A stretch of 64,000 nucleotides of DNA from the NCBI RefSeq assembly GCF_021869535.1, contig NW_026262593.1, positions 59,852,318-59,916,317 of the forward strand, written 5' to 3'. The notes beneath the pieces are model-generated. The model ran no database searches. It was not told the origin of the DNA and saw nothing but the letters and a program-made list of their open reading frames with translations. The translations under genes and the position numbers were made by a program. The stretch comes from Mytilus californianus (Eukaryota > Mollusca > Bivalvia > Mytilida > Mytilidae). Shown here in pieces: positions 63,259 to 64,000 of this stretch (position 1 is the first letter of the stretch; each line of letters begins with the position of its first letter).

Positions 63259-64000
63259 GTATGTTATAACAATTCACCATATACAATGTATACATAAAAG
63301 GAAAAATAGAAGTTTCAATGAAAAAGCAATTTTAAAAGGAAACCATCCAAAAAGTAAAATAATTTCCTTACCTTTTGTTTTTAAAAGCAACGTAAGAGAA
63401 AAAGTTTAGAACAAGGTATCTGCCAACAGTCATACACTAGTAGAAAATGTTCTCTTCTGGACTGCCTAACTTGATTCATCTAAAGCCGGAAAGGTACACA
63501 GAATGAATAAACATCATGTGTGTTACTGTAAATTCAGAAATTATTGTTTTTGGTTACTGTGGATTCATTTTTCTTTGTTGGATACCAATTTTCATGGATT
63601 TCGTGGGTACAGGTCAACCACAAATTTAAATGTTCAACAAATTATAAATTTTCCATTGGCTTGTATGCAGACATTGGCAAAACCACGAAATTAAATATCT
63701 GCGAAAGTGTAAGTTTTCCTCAATCCACTAAAATTGGTACCCTCGAAAATAAATGAATCCACTTTATTGCAAAATAAAAATTTGCATTTTAAATTTTGAT
63801 AACATTATTTGTATGCAGCATTTCCTGAAAAGGCAATGGTTAATCTCATGTTTGTGTTGATTGTCCAACAATCGCATTAAGTACCAATCTGCCTAAGTAT
63901 CAGGCAGTGGTGAAAACATGGCAAACAAAAACCCGCTCAGCTTTACATTAATTTAAGTTCAGAATGTATAATGGTGCATGAAAATGACATTCATTTCCTT
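63259..64000. other. Start of intron 50, with a TACTGTGG-family MITE at 63555-63764
   Basis: The MITE-like element begins actgtggattcatttt and ends aaatgaatccacttta, with paired ttcgtggg/ccacgaa sequence inside, as at 44849-45048. The rest is unassigned. Confidence 0.55.

Overview
The window looks like a piece of an AT-rich bivalve mollusc genome, most likely a mussel or close relative. That assignment is inference from exon style, the dense load of short non-autonomous repeats, a tRNA-like SINE with a mollusc-type central domain, and a Tx1/L1-like LINE. No bacterial, phage, CRISPR or tRNA features were seen.

One very large host gene on the + strand runs through the whole window and leaves it at both ends. 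I resolved 50 internal coding exons (943 to 63258). Each has an AG acceptor and a GT donor, and the phase of every exon matches the next, so all 50 join into one open frame of about 8.83 kb (about 2,940 residues). The protein looks extracellular. Part 1 (exons 1-12, 943-11100) is a cysteine-rich module of about 190 residues, encoded by a four-exon cassette and repeated. It ends at a polybasic furin-type site. Part 2 (exons 13-18, 12736-22235) is about 370 residues, first helical and then beta-rich and hydrophobic, and matches no family I can name. It ends at a second furin-type site, RKKR/S, built across the exon 18/19 junction. Part 3 (exons 19-50, 31883-63258) is a PAN/apple-like domain within a long series of FN3-like modules with recurring W-x-x-F-x-D-x-E-S and D-x-T-P-P signatures. 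The layout suggests a secreted or membrane-anchored precursor cut into at least three pieces.

The introns hold almost everything else. From left to right: a 134-bp tandem array (1-763); a 36-bp minisatellite (4966-5531); TTAA-flanked MITEs (6300-7004, 15792-16072, a weaker one at 43760-44158); a foldback (13565-13918); a SINE (14536-14750); a TA-flanked MITE (18572-19270); and a stack of minisatellites. A 5'-truncated Tx1/L1-like LINE with an intact ORF2 lies between 15-bp target duplications (25157-30135). At least seven unrelated-looking repeat families share one architecture: a 5' hairpin, a pyrimidine-rich microsatellite, and internal tandem repeats of about 145-173 bp. That recalls pearl/Helentron-like non-autonomous elements.

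The most unusual signals are tied to the host gene: a minisatellite whose 33-bp unit copies the exon 18/intron junction including its splice donor; a near-perfect in-frame triplication of an acceptor plus exon (57100-57457); and decayed tandem copies of exons 34 and 35.
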